From SABY01 sp964593705 (GTDB lineage Bacteria > Bacteroidota > Bacteroidia > Bacteroidales > 4484-276), in NCBI GenBank assembly GCA_964593705.1, contig CAZQIV010000014.1, forward strand, positions 1 to 64,000: a stretch of DNA of 64,000 nucleotides, written 5' to 3'. Below, one piece after another: positions 1 to 8,238 of the stretch (its first letter is position 1; the number at the start of each line of letters is the position of its first letter). Under the pieces are notes generated by a model, which made no database searches, was not told where the DNA came from, and saw nothing but the letters and a program-made list of their open reading frames with translations. The position numbers were made by a program, and so were the translations under genes.

Positions 1-85
1 GTTGATAACTGCTTCTTATACTTATTTGTTACCCCTGTTTTTTGAGGGGATACTTTAATTTGATGTAACCTTTTGATTTTAAGTG

Positions 86-240
86 TGGAGCATATCGGAC
101 TTGAATCCCGGATTTTCCAAAATCTCTGATTTTGATGAAAATCCGAGGATGTTGTAAATCCGGGATTCTTAAATCCTGGGCTCGAAAAATTACGAAATCA
201 AAGATTTCTATTTTTCGGTGCCGTTCACCACCTAACTGCC
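86..240 (-). pseudogene. tRNA-Ala remnant split by a palindromic unit
   Basis: On the minus strand, positions 105-86 reproduce the T-loop, 3' T-stem and acceptor 3' strand of the intact tRNA-Ala at 618-691. Positions about 240-221 reproduce part of its anticodon loop, variable region and 5' T-stem. The two pieces are separated by a 115-base structured insert (106-220) placed exactly at the start of the T-loop. The 5' half (D arm and acceptor 5' strand) is missing, so this copy cannot give a tRNA. The homology is read directly; calling it a pseudogene is inference. Confidence 0.75.
106..220. repeat. Two-hairpin palindromic unit U1 inside tRNA remnant
   Basis: The unit starts with TCCCG and ends with CTATTTTTCGGTG. 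Its first half folds as CGGATTTTC/GAAAATCCG around CAAAATC/GATTTTG. Its second half folds as CGAAAAAT/ATTTTTCG around GAAATC-AAA-GATTTC. The same boundaries and layout recur in units U2 and U3 at 730-920, with different but still complementary arms. Confidence 0.75.
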
Positions 241-284
241 TCCTAAATTTTTTGAGGAAGTATTTAATAAAAATGGTATGATAA

Positions 285-560
285 TCATCCAGGGTTTTTA
301 GTGATAATGAAATCGTGCCTGGCGATGAATTTCAACATTCGTTCAACATCGTGCGTGTTTTTCAACATTTTCTCAAACTTCATCGCTTCGGCCCTGGATG
401 CGCATTTTTTACAGGCAAAAAGTTTCCAGGGGAGGAATAATTTTGTGTAGGTGGATTTTCCGAGCTTATGATCTTCCAGCCTTTTGCGCAGGTTTTGCGT
501 TTGGCCGTAGTAATAACGACCATCTTTTTGGGATTGAAGTATGTAGGTAAAATATTCCAT
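285..560 (-). CDS. GIY-YIG nuclease domain protein
   Basis: A 91-residue protein of the short, single-domain GIY-YIG type (UPF0213/YhbQ-like). The opening FTYILQS and the YYYGQT segment match the GIY and YIG positions, followed by the usual Arg-rich helix (NLRKRLEDH). The start is placed at the ATG that opens MEYFTYIL rather than 15 codons upstream, because the extra residues are unlike the family and would run towards the neighbouring tRNA gene. It lies between tRNA-Ala remnants. Its cellular role is unknown; proteins of this type are common in Bacteroidetes and are often linked by inference to DNA repair or to mobile DNA. Confidence 0.8.
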   Translation of the reverse strand: MEYFTYILQSQKDGRYYYGQTQNLRKRLEDHKLGKSTYTKLFLPWKLFACKKCASRAEAMKFEKMLKNTHDVERMLKFIARHDFIITKNPG

Positions 561-617
561 GAGATTGTTCATAAAAACAAAAAAGGCAGTTACATAAGTA
601 ACCACCTTTTTATTTTG

Positions 618-691
618 TGGAGCATATCGGACTTGAACCGATCACCTCCTGACTGCCAGTCAGACGCTCTAGCCAGATGAGCTAATGCCCC
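618..691 (-). tRNA. tRNA-Ala (anticodon GGC)
   Basis: Read on the minus strand, a complete cloverleaf can be drawn. The acceptor is GGGGCAT/ATGCTCC with discriminator A, the D arm is GCTC/GAGC, the anticodon stem is TCTGA/TCAGG, and the T arm is ATCGG/CCGAT with loop TTCAAGT. The loop CTGGCAG carries anticodon GGC, which decodes GCC/GCU alanine codons. CCA is not encoded. Part of its 5' end and upstream flank (GTCAGA...AAGAACT) is tandemly duplicated at 716-959. Confidence 0.93.
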
Positions 692-715
692 AGAATTATT
701 TTAAGAACTTGGTGG

Positions 716-939
716 GTCAGATGCTCTAGTCCCGAAAAGTAGAAAATTTTCTCCATAGGAGTCCTACGGACAATTTTCGTAACTTTTCGAGGATGCTCGA
801 AAAATCATGAAACCACAAACCTCTATTTTTCGGTATCCCGAAAATCAAAAATCTGTGATTTTTATAGATTTTCGTGGATGCTCGAAAAATTACGAAACCA
901 TAGGTTTCTATTTTTCGGCACCAGATGAGCTAATGCCCC
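716..939 (-). pseudogene. Second tRNA-Ala remnant, D-loop split by two palindromic units
   Basis: On the minus strand, 939-921 is the acceptor 5' strand, D-stem and D-loop start of tRNA-Ala. 729-716 continues with CTAGAGC and the start of the anticodon arm. Between them lies a 191-base insert. The copy ends after CTGAC and then diverges, so the anticodon loop and 3' half are absent. The piece, with its upstream flank AGAATTATTTTAAGAACT, is a tandem duplicate of the 5' part of the intact gene at 618-691. Confidence 0.75.
730..920. repeat. Palindromic units U2 (730-835) and U3 (836-920)
   Basis: Two units in tandem, each starting TCCCGAAAA and ending CTATTTTTCGGYR, as in U1. U3 folds as CGAAAATC/GATTTTCG around AAAAATC/GATTTTT, then CGAAAAAT/ATTTTTCG around GAAACC-ATA-GGTTTC. 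U2 folds as CGAAAAGT/ACTTTTCG and holds an inner palindrome, TCCATAGGAGTCCTACGGA. A closely related inner palindrome occurs at about 5370 and 36540. Confidence 0.75.
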
Positions 940-1086
940 AGAATTATTTTAAGAACTTTCTATCGCAGGTCTATTTCATAGAAAAATTTTGCGGGTGCAA
1001 AAATAATATTTTTCACACTTAAAAAAAGAAATTGCCCTTCAATCTTCAAAAAAATAAATATCTGTAACATTTTCCAAGCAATCACC

Positions 1087-1117
1087 TTGTCAATTATATT
1101 ATTGCTGACTACATTTG
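1087..1117 (+). promoter_or_regulatory. Bacteroidetes-type promoter for alkaline phosphatase
   Basis: TTG at 1087-1089, a 20-base spacer and TACATTTG at 1110-1117 match the Bacteroidetes primary sigma consensus (TTTG/TTG about -33, TAnnTTTG about -7). It lies about 80 bases upstream of the ATG at 1198. Called from the motif only. Confidence 0.5.
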
Positions 1118-1197
1118 CAGCTATTATTAATTCGTTTGGACTTTAACTAAAAATTAGAATTTCGTTTATCATTTTGACTTTGAATAATTTTTTTCTT

Positions 1198-2634
1198 ATG
1201 ACAAAACAAAACTACTGTTCACGCACATTCTGTGTCCTGCTTTCAATCCTGCTTTTCCTTTCTTTTTCATCATTCGCGCAGCAAGCCAAATATGTTTTTT
1301 ATTTTATTGGCGATGGAATGGGTGTGGCACATGTTGCTGCTGCCGAAGCTTATCTTAAATACACCGATGATAAAATTGGTTCTGATGGATTAAGTTTCAC
1401 TAAGTTTCCAGTATCGGGACTTGCCACCACTTATGCTAAAAACCGCTTTATTACCGGTTCTGCCGCTGCCGGAACAGCCCTTGCCACCGGACAAAAAACA
1501 TCGGTAAATACAATAAGTATGGATGCAGCCAAAGAAAAACCCCTTGAAACAATTGCCGGGCGGGCAAAAACTGAAGGTTATAAAGTTGGCATTATCTCCA
1601 GCGTGAGTATCGACCATGCTACCCCTGCATGTTTTTACGCGCATCAGCCTGAACGTGGGATGTATTATGAAATCTCCCTGGAGCTTTCAAAGAGCAATTT
1701 TGATTTTTTTGGTGGGGGCAGTGTTAAATATCCCGCTGGAAAAGACGGCCAAATTTCTGCTTTTGACCTTGCCCGTAAAAATGGTTATCTGATTACCCAA
1801 ACAAAGCAGGATTTTGCAAACCTAAAAAAGGGAGATGGAAAAGTGTTGGCCACCGGCAGTGTTATCGAAAGCTCTGGTGCGCTAAGGTATGCCATCGATC
1901 AAACAGATGAGGATATTCCGCTTGAAGATTTTGTGTCGAAAGCCATTGAGTTGTTAGACAACGAAAAGGGGTTTTTCATCATGTGTGAAGAAGGGAAGAT
2001 TGACTGGGCGGCGCATGAAAATGACGGTGTAACTGTAATTAATAATGTAATTTCCCTTTCCAAAAGTGTTGATGCGGCAATAGATTTTTATAAAAAGCAT
2101 CCCAACGAAACACTCATCATCATTACTGCCGATCATGAAACTGGCGGCTTTGCCCTTGGAAGCGCTCTTACCAAATACGACAGTGATTTTTCACTTTTGA
2201 AATCCCAGAAAATTTCAGCACAATCTTTTTCATCGCTTGCCGACTCACTGTTTTTAATGCGTCGGAATCAAAATCTTGGATTTGCAATGCAGCTCGTTGA
2301 GGACTATTTTGGTTTGGGCGGGGTTTCAGGGATAAGTTTAACCGAGTATGAAAAACAAATGCTGGAAGATGCTTATTTTGTTTCAACAAGTAAGTTGGAG
2401 CTTGGACACGATAAAGAATACGTGCTTTATGGAGGTTATCATCCTTTAGCTGTTACAGCCACTCATATCCTTAACAATAAAGCCGGATTGTCATGGACTA
2501 CCTGGTCGCATACGGCAATCTCTGTTCCGGTATTTGCCATTGGAGCCGGTTCTGAATTATTTGATGGCTATTACGACAACACCGACATCCCAAAAAAAAT
2601 AGCTAAAGCAATGCATGTCAGTTTAAAAAATTAA
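1198..2634 (+). CDS. Secreted alkaline phosphatase
   Basis: A 478-residue phosphomonoesterase of the alkaline phosphatase superfamily that should release inorganic phosphate from organic esters in the periplasm. An N-terminal signal peptide ends near FSSFAQQA. The metal/active-site motifs are in order: GDGMG (residues about 38-42), the nucleophile region TGSAAAGTALATG (about 86-98), DHATPACFYAH, EGKIDWAAHEND, TADHETGG and the C-terminal SHTAISVPVF. All expected metal ligands appear present. The ATG at 1198 is preferred over a TTG eight codons upstream because it gives a normal signal peptide. Fumarase follows after 30 bases on the same strand, though no functional link is expected. Confidence 0.92.
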   Translation: MTKQNYCSRTFCVLLSILLFLSFSSFAQQAKYVFYFIGDGMGVAHVAAAEAYLKYTDDKIGSDGLSFTKFPVSGLATTYAKNRFITGSAAAGTALATGQKTSVNTISMDAAKEKPLETIAGRAKTEGYKVGIISSVSIDHATPACFYAHQPERGMYYEISLELSKSNFDFFGGGSVKYPAGKDGQISAFDLARKNGYLITQTKQDFANLKKGDGKVLATGSVIESSGALRYAIDQTDEDIPLEDFVSKAIELLDNEKGFFIMCEEGKIDWAAHENDGVTVINNVISLSKSVDAAIDFYKKHPNETLIIITADHETGGFALGSALTKYDSDFSLLKSQKISAQSFSSLADSLFLMRRNQNLGFAMQLVEDYFGLGGVSGISLTEYEKQMLEDAYFVSTSKLELGHDKEYVLYGGYHPLAVTATHILNNKAGLSWTTWSHTAISVPVFAIGAGSELFDGYYDNTDIPKKIAKAMHVSLKN

Positions 2635-2664
2635 CAATAACAATATTTATACAAAACATTTAAA

Positions 2665-4059
2665 ATGAAAACAAGAATTGAACACGACACAATGGGAACT
2701 ATCGAGGTTCCTGCCGATAAGTACTGGGGTGCGCAAACACAACGCTCAAAAGAAAACTTTAAAATTGGTGATCCCGGCTCAATGCCCAAAGAGATTATCC
2801 GCGCATTTGGTATTCTGAAAAAATCGGCCGCACTGGCGAATTTTGAATTAGGAGTCCTCCCTGAAGAAAAATGCAAGCTTATTGTACGGGCTTGTGATGA
2901 GGTGATTGATGGGAAACTTGATGATAACTTCCCGCTGGTAATATGGCAAACAGGTTCAGGAACTCAATCGAACATGAATATGAACGAAGTGGTTGCCAAT
3001 CGTGCCCATGTTATCAATGGTGGTTTATTGGAGGATGATAAAAAGTTTATCCATCCAAATGATGATGTAAATAAATCGCAGTCATCCAACGATACTTTTC
3101 CAACAGCAATGAGCATTGCCGGGTATAAAATGATTGTTGAAACTACAATTCCCGGAGTTGAGCTTTTAAGAAACACCCTGGCCGGAAAAGTTGAAGCTTT
3201 TAAAAATGTTGTAAAAACAGGCCGTACCCACCTGATGGATGCCACACCATTGACCTTGGCAAACGAATTTTCAGGATATGTTTCGCAACTCGATCATGGT
3301 TTAAGAGCGCTCAAAGCCACCCTTCCCCACCTTGCAGAACTGGCGCTTGGCGGAACTGCCGTTGGTACAGGATTAAATACCCCCAAAGGATATGCAGAAC
3401 TTGTGGCAAAAAAGATTGCCGAAATAGGTGGGCATCCCTTTGTAACTGCCGAAAATAAATTTGAAGCGCTTTCTGCCCATGATGCTATGGTTGAAACTTC
3501 GGGAGCATTGAAAACATTGGCAGTAAGCCTGATGCACATCGCCAACAATACCAGGCTTTTGGCTTCGGGACCGCGTTGTGGTTATTCCGAAATTATTTTA
3601 CCTGCCAACGAACCCGGATCATCAATCATGCCCGGAAAGGTTAATCCGACCCAAAACGAAGCGCTCACCATGGTTTGTGCGCAAGTTATCGGCAATGATA
3701 TGACTATTGCATTGGCCGGAACCCACGGGCAATTCCAGCTTAATGTATTTAAGCCGGTAATGGTTGCCAACTTATTGCAGTCTGCCAGATTGTTGGGCGA
3801 TGCTTGTGTTTCGTTTAATGATAAATGTGCAGTGGGTATTGAACCGCAAAATGAAAACATTAAGAAAAATCTTGAGAACTCGCTGATGTTGGTCACCGCG
3901 CTCAACACACACATTGGTTATGAAAATGCAGCAAAGATTGCCAAAAAAGCACATACTGAAGGGCTTACTTTACGCGAATCGGCCTTAAGTCTTGGCTTGG
4001 TTACCGAAGAACAATTTGAAGAATGGGTGGATCCCTCCAAAATGTTAGGGCATTTGTAA
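2665..4059 (+). CDS. fumC: Class II fumarate hydratase
   Basis: A 464-residue oxygen-stable, iron-independent fumarase that interconverts fumarate and L-malate in the citric acid cycle as a cytosolic homotetramer. It opens with the class II motif RIEHDTMGTIEVP and YWGAQTQRS. It contains TGSGTQSNMNMNEV, SSNDTFPTAM, GRTHLMDATPLT and the superfamily signature GSSIMPGKVNP near residues 318-328. Length matches the family (about 460). The family also includes aspartase and argininosuccinate lyase, but the motifs are fumarase-like. Confidence 0.96.
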   Translation: MKTRIEHDTMGTIEVPADKYWGAQTQRSKENFKIGDPGSMPKEIIRAFGILKKSAALANFELGVLPEEKCKLIVRACDEVIDGKLDDNFPLVIWQTGSGTQSNMNMNEVVANRAHVINGGLLEDDKKFIHPNDDVNKSQSSNDTFPTAMSIAGYKMIVETTIPGVELLRNTLAGKVEAFKNVVKTGRTHLMDATPLTLANEFSGYVSQLDHGLRALKATLPHLAELALGGTAVGTGLNTPKGYAELVAKKIAEIGGHPFVTAENKFEALSAHDAMVETSGALKTLAVSLMHIANNTRLLASGPRCGYSEIILPANEPGSSIMPGKVNPTQNEALTMVCAQVIGNDMTIALAGTHGQFQLNVFKPVMVANLLQSARLLGDACVSFNDKCAVGIEPQNENIKKNLENSLMLVTALNTHIGYENAAKIAKKAHTEGLTLRESALSLGLVTEEQFEEWVDPSKMLGHL

Positions 4060-4205
4060 GCCTGGAATACTTTAAATATGGTTATCGGTAATTCAGCAGG
4101 ATAGAAAAATAAAAGTTTGACTGATGAAATGAAAGAAATGTTTGAAGCCGAAAATGTAATTCCCTGTATTCCAAAATTTGGGCTTAATTTTATCAAAAAC
4201 TAATA

Positions 4206-5129
4206 ATGAACAAGCAAGAAATTATTGAATGGTTGATAAAAGGTGATGTTTCAATACAGTACCAGGTGCAGCGCGATTTATTAGGGAACAACATCGGGGA
4301 GCTTCAGGAAAGGATTGCTAATGAGGGTTGGGGTAAACGATATTTATCAAACCGGAAATCAAACGGACATTGGGGAATGGCGTTCTATCAGCCAAAATGG
4401 ATTTCAACCCATTACACCTTGTTAGACCTGCGCAACCTGAACCTACATCCTGATAATTGCAATGTGAAAAATACCATCGATTTGGTTATCGAATCTCAAA
4501 TAGCAAAAGATGGGGGAATTCAACTTGGCCCTTCCACCCATGAACATAGCGATGTATGCGTAAATGGGATGTTTCTAAATTATGCTTCTTATTTTAAAAC
4601 AGGTGAGCAAAAACTACATTCTGTTATCGATAGCATTTTGGCAGAAATAATGCCTGATGGTGGATTTAATTGCATGAATAAAAGGAGTGGTGCCACCCAT
4701 AGTTCTTTACACACAACGCTTTCGGTATTGGAAGGTATAACAGAATTTTTAAAAGCCGGATATACTTATCGCATCACCGAACTTGAAAAAGCAAGAGAAA
4801 GTGCAGAGGAATTTATTCTACTTCACCAGTTATTCCTTTCCGATAAAACAGGAAAGATTATCAGGAAAGAGTTTTTGAAAATACCTTATCCCTATAGGTG
4901 GAAATATGATATCCTGCGGGCTTTGGATTATTTTCAATATTCGGGAAGAAAGAGGGACAATAGAATGGAAGCAGCTATGGATGAACTCCTGAAAAAAAGA
5001 AAAACTGATGGACGATGGAATTTACAGGCCGCCCATCCGGGAAAGGTACATTTTGAAATGGAAAAAGCAGGGAAACCGAGTAGATGGAATACATTAAGGG
5101 CTTTACGCGTATTGAAACATTTTGGTTAA
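4206..5129 (+). CDS. Alpha/alpha-toroid (squalene cyclase-like) protein
   Basis: A 307-residue soluble protein without signal peptide. It shows the repeated helical pattern of terpenoid-cyclase/prenyltransferase toroids (segments like SNGHWGMAFYQPKWISTHYTLLDL, KDGGIQLGP, PDGGFNC, TDGRWNLQA, each around a G-W or GG turn). A DxDD-type catalytic motif of real squalene-hopene cyclases is not evident, so an enzymatic cyclase role is doubtful. Similar proteins in Bacteroidetes are usually labelled squalene cyclase or hypothetical. It stands alone between fumC and a repeat-rich gap. Function unknown. Confidence 0.75.
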   Translation: MNKQEIIEWLIKGDVSIQYQVQRDLLGNNIGELQERIANEGWGKRYLSNRKSNGHWGMAFYQPKWISTHYTLLDLRNLNLHPDNCNVKNTIDLVIESQIAKDGGIQLGPSTHEHSDVCVNGMFLNYASYFKTGEQKLHSVIDSILAEIMPDGGFNCMNKRSGATHSSLHTTLSVLEGITEFLKAGYTYRITELEKARESAEEFILLHQLFLSDKTGKIIRKEFLKIPYPYRWKYDILRALDYFQYSGRKRDNRMEAAMDELLKKRKTDGRWNLQAAHPGKVHFEMEKAGKPSRWNTLRALRVLKHFG

Positions 5130-5154
5130 TTCGATTAAGGTATTCATTTAGTGG

Positions 5155-5240
5155 GTACTACTGCGAATTTTGTGGAAAGTATATTATTACAGATTTCATT
5201 GTCGTTGGTGATAAAAATTTGTCAATAGATTCCCACCTTG
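5155..5240 (+). repeat. Dispersed repeat copy A (left flank of the 6-11 kb module)
   Basis: Pattern TACTACTGCGAATTT-GTGGAAAGTA-(..)-GATTTCAT-GTTGGTGATAAAAATTTGTCA-ATAGATTCCC. A second copy in the same orientation lies at 10885-10960 and an inverted copy at 53360-53441. A and the 10885 copy bracket the two-gene module at 6019-10866. Confidence 0.75.
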
Positions 5241-5432
5241 CCAGCCTTGCTGGCGAGGCAGGCTCGCCTCGCTGCGAAGCGGGTCTCAGGCCCCAGAGGG
5301 TCGGGATCCCGCACGTGCGCATAGCCGTCAGGCTAAGCATATTTCCCAAATATGTTACGCAGGCTGAAAGCCTGTCCGTAGGACTCCTGCGGAGGAACAT
5401 CAAAGAAAAGGTATTATTACCATAAAGATTAC

Positions 5433-5565
5433 CAGGCTGAAGATATTATTCCTTCTGTGCTAAAGAGGAGCGTTGCTCCTCCTTTTGATATGAAAGGCTT
5501 TCAGCCTTTTTTGTAGTATTCACTTACTCAAAAATCACAAATATTTCCTTAACCTGACGGCTATG
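5433..5565 (+). repeat. 133-bp dispersed repeat, inverted copy at 54404-54536
   Basis: Starts CAGGCTGAAGATATTATTCC and ends AACCTGACGGCTATG. It contains hairpins GGAGCGTTGCTCC and AAAGGCTTTCAGCCTTT, the latter running into a T-tract. The inverted copy 49 kb away differs at only a few bases. The hairpin-plus-T-tract could act as a terminator. Confidence 0.8.
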
Positions 5566-5718
5566 CGCACGTGCGGGACTTCGCTCTTTCGAGGTGACAT
5601 GGATTTGGGGGATTTGGGGGTGGGTGGAGTCTACTAATGACAACTATTTGTAAACCGTTGAAAAACTAACTGTTAAATAAGGTATGTTGAAAAAACTCGG
5701 CCTTGTCCCATTAATTAC

Positions 5719-5989
5719 TATTTCGGTGCGCCCGCCTGAATGCGTCACCCGGGCAGGCTGCACCTCCCGTATCAATTCTAATAGAAATTTCTATAAACCC
5801 GCTTCGCCTCGAGGCAAGGATTTTCGCCCCGCCAGCTGGCGGGGCTTTTCTTTCAGGTGCGGAGCACCGAAAATCTGCTCCCCGAAGGGCGAGCATGCTG
5901 GATGAAAAATCGGCATTTGTGAAACCCATCTGACCAGGTAGAACAAAGGTGCAGCCCGCCTTGCCGGATGAGGCAGACGCACCGAAATA
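5719..5989. repeat. Inverted TTTCGGTGCG/CGCACCGAAA arms, each carrying a small palindromic insert
   Basis: Uninterrupted versions of this arm read AGGTGCAG-CGCACCGAAATA at 35426-35445, with a close match at 53685-53707. Here the left arm has 27 extra bases (5731-5757) and the right arm 23 extra bases (5955-5977) at the same point, between GCAG and CGCACC. Both inserts are GC-rich imperfect palindromes that share CCCGCCT and GGCAG-type ends. Confidence 0.75.
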
Positions 5990-6018
5990 CTAAAAGCACA
6001 GACTTTTGCAGTTAAGCA

Positions 6019-8175
6019 TTAAAACCCGCCAATTAAAATGTAATTCGCTATAAAAACTAAACACATTAACCCGGTAAGATGTATTATCAATACAAATAAT
6101 AACCCAAGTGCGCCTTTGAAACTTTTAATATTTTCTTCATATTTAATTTTTTCAAAATCTAGGTGATAAGTAAAAAACAAACGGGCAGTATAATGGAATG
6201 CAAGACTTGGTAATAAAAATCCCTTTTTTATATATTTTGAATTAAAATATTTCTTTATGGACGGAAATTTTCGTGTGAGATAAAAGAAAATAGAAAAAAT
6301 AATTATGCTAAATATAAATAAAGAGATAGGAATCCATATTAAAACATCAATGCCCAGTATATAAACCAGCAATAAAATGAGTAATATTAAAAAAGGGATA
6401 TACAGATAGAGTTTTTCCCCCAATCTTAATAATCTCAACAATTTTTGGTTAACAAAATTGCCAGACCTATTGTCGATATATTTATTTTTTAATTTAAATT
6501 TTTTATTCAGCAATTTTAATAAATGCATTATCATTGAATGATCCTCTCCATTTGTTATTATTTCTTCTTTTTTTATTTTATAAATTTGAGAAAAGATATA
6601 CTTACCAAAAAAAATATTGATATAAGAAAAAATAAAAAGAAAGTATAGTGTCCAAATCAGGATTCTTTCTTTTTCGTAGGCATAACCCCACCAATAGCTA
6701 TGAAGTTTGTTAAGTAACCAGCCGAATGGTGTTTGTAAGAAAGGAAAATGATTTAATGGATGATTATCTCCATTGTACTTATCGTGTTCAAGGCAATATT
6801 TTTGATACTCTTTGTTTAGTATTTCGTGGCAGTATATCATTCCTTGATCCTTGTAAACCTTGAGAAGATTATTATAAATCCTATGCTTATGCATTGCATC
6901 GTTGGGATCAAATAATAAACGAAAATCATTATAAAAAAATGAAAACTTTTCAACACAAGTATTTGTAAGGTTAATATTGCACTTATTCAGTGCAAGTATT
7001 GTATCAGTATGTTCGAGATACTTTTCCATACTAACTTTTTTATTAATTACAATATTTTTAAAAATTAACGTGTCCGGTAGATCCCTATATTTAAAATATA
7101 GTGAATCGAGGTGAGCTCCTGTAAAATCAACTTTTGATGAAAACCCACAATTGATGAAAGATACCGTAGAATCAAACCGTATATTTGAAAAGTTAACCGC
7201 ATCGTTAAACTTAACGTTCTCAAATGTTATTGTTGAAAGAAAAACCACTGAGTCAGAAAAGTCTGCGATGGAATCAAATACCATATTTGAAAAAGTGACA
7301 GGTGAATAGAATGTAGTGTTACGAAATCTTGGATACTCTAAATGTACTGAATCAGAAAAATCTACTTCACCATAAAAGTTATTTTTTTGAAATAAAGGTT
7401 TAATAAGAGTTATTTCTTCAAATTTCACTTTCACAATTGAATCGAAATCATTATCCTGAAAAACAGGAGAAATTAATATGCTTTTACCTACAAAATTTAA
7501 TTGTCCATGGAATTTCGATTCAGTAATGTTCAATTTTTGTAGATTTGCTTTACCAAAATTACAATTTTGAAAACTTACAGATTTTTTAAATGCCGATTTT
7601 TCAATTTCGAATTTTCTTGCGATTGTGTTTTTAAAAGTCACTTTATCATAGAAGGTATCACAGCGAAACTCTAATAAATCATCAAACTCTGTATCAATAA
7701 AACTTGTTATATCTCCAACCCTTGAATCTAAAAACCCAACAGTTGATAGAAAGCAAGTTTTATTTGATTTCACAGCCTTATAAAAATCTATACTCTTGAA
7801 TTTAACATGGGCATCAAATCTACAAATATTAAAAACCAATGAGTCTGTAATATGAGCATTTTGAACTTTGAAGTCCTCCTTGAAAATTAAGTATTTATAA
7901 ATCGTTTCATTTATAAATTTTATATTAAATGTTGAATCAAAAACATCATTTATGGTAATAGTATCACCAATCAGATACTCAAAATTTGATTCTATTTCAC
8001 ACTTGGATTCTTGTTTTGGACTCTTAATGTTTTGTGAAGTATTTCTATTATTATCAATAAAAATCACCAAAGGTATTATCGTAACACATAATATCAGAAA
8101 TACAATAATTATTGATTTCAAGGTTTTTAACTTTATCTTACTTAGCCTTTTCTTGATATTTACTAATTTTTTCAT
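6019..8175 (-). CDS. Membrane protein with pentapeptide-like repeats
   Basis: A 718-residue protein of unknown function. A lysine-rich N terminus is followed by one membrane segment (about residues 24-42). Roughly residues 60-400 form a repeat region with Phe every five residues (VDFSDSV, VTFSNMVFDS, ITFENVKFND, VNFSNIRFDS), resembling a quadrilateral pentapeptide beta-helix, probably outside the cytoplasmic membrane. The C-terminal part has several membrane segments (about 505-525, 587-633 and 689-718). The ATG at 8175 is chosen over a TTG 12 codons upstream. It follows the vWA gene (8239-10866) by 63 bases on the same strand, so the two are probably co-transcribed. The gene is strikingly AT-rich compared with fumC or trpB, which suggests transfer. 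Confidence 0.75.
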   Translation of the reverse strand: MKKLVNIKKRLSKIKLKTLKSIIIVFLILCVTIIPLVIFIDNNRNTSQNIKSPKQESKCEIESNFEYLIGDTITINDVFDSTFNIKFINETIYKYLIFKEDFKVQNAHITDSLVFNICRFDAHVKFKSIDFYKAVKSNKTCFLSTVGFLDSRVGDITSFIDTEFDDLLEFRCDTFYDKVTFKNTIARKFEIEKSAFKKSVSFQNCNFGKANLQKLNITESKFHGQLNFVGKSILISPVFQDNDFDSIVKVKFEEITLIKPLFQKNNFYGEVDFSDSVHLEYPRFRNTTFYSPVTFSNMVFDSIADFSDSVVFLSTITFENVKFNDAVNFSNIRFDSTVSFINCGFSSKVDFTGAHLDSLYFKYRDLPDTLIFKNIVINKKVSMEKYLEHTDTILALNKCNINLTNTCVEKFSFFYNDFRLLFDPNDAMHKHRIYNNLLKVYKDQGMIYCHEILNKEYQKYCLEHDKYNGDNHPLNHFPFLQTPFGWLLNKLHSYWWGYAYEKERILIWTLYFLFIFSYINIFFGKYIFSQIYKIKKEEIITNGEDHSMIMHLLKLLNKKFKLKNKYIDNRSGNFVNQKLLRLLRLGEKLYLYIPFLILLILLLVYILGIDVLIWIPISLFIFSIIIFSIFFYLTRKFPSIKKYFNSKYIKKGFLLPSLAFHYTARLFFTYHLDFEKIKYEENIKSFKGALGLLFVLIIHLTGLMCLVFIANYILIGGF

Positions 8176-8238
8176 CTTTAACTTTTTATACGGGAATATT
8201 GAGTTTCCCAATTGAACACAAATGATAAAACTACTATA

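Larger units (their letters stand above)
5130..6018. repeat. Gene-free region of nested palindromes and dispersed repeats
   Basis: No credible gene. It holds a member of the TTGGTGATAAAAATTTGTCA repeat (5155-5240), a GC-rich palindrome cluster (about 5228-5310), a roughly 280-base inverted element whose arms start TCCCGCACGTGCGCATAG (about 5302 and 5584), a 133-base dispersed repeat (5433-5565), and an inverted pair of TTTCGGTGCG arms (5719-5989). Short ORFs here are low-complexity translations of palindromes. Confidence 0.7.

Noticed and set aside
86..939. tRNA introns in the two interrupted tRNA-Ala copies
   Set aside because: Both copies lack large parts of the tRNA beyond the insert, so removing the insert would not restore a cloverleaf. 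No group I intron core was recognised.
5084..5425. Open frames in the GC-rich palindrome regions (also at 5684-5982, 10885-11152, 11268-11657, 25956-26243, 53012-53545)
   Set aside because: Their translations come from palindromes and dispersed repeats, are low complexity, and recur in both strands. Shared peptides such as DFIVVG-KNLSIDS reflect the repeated DNA, not a protein family.
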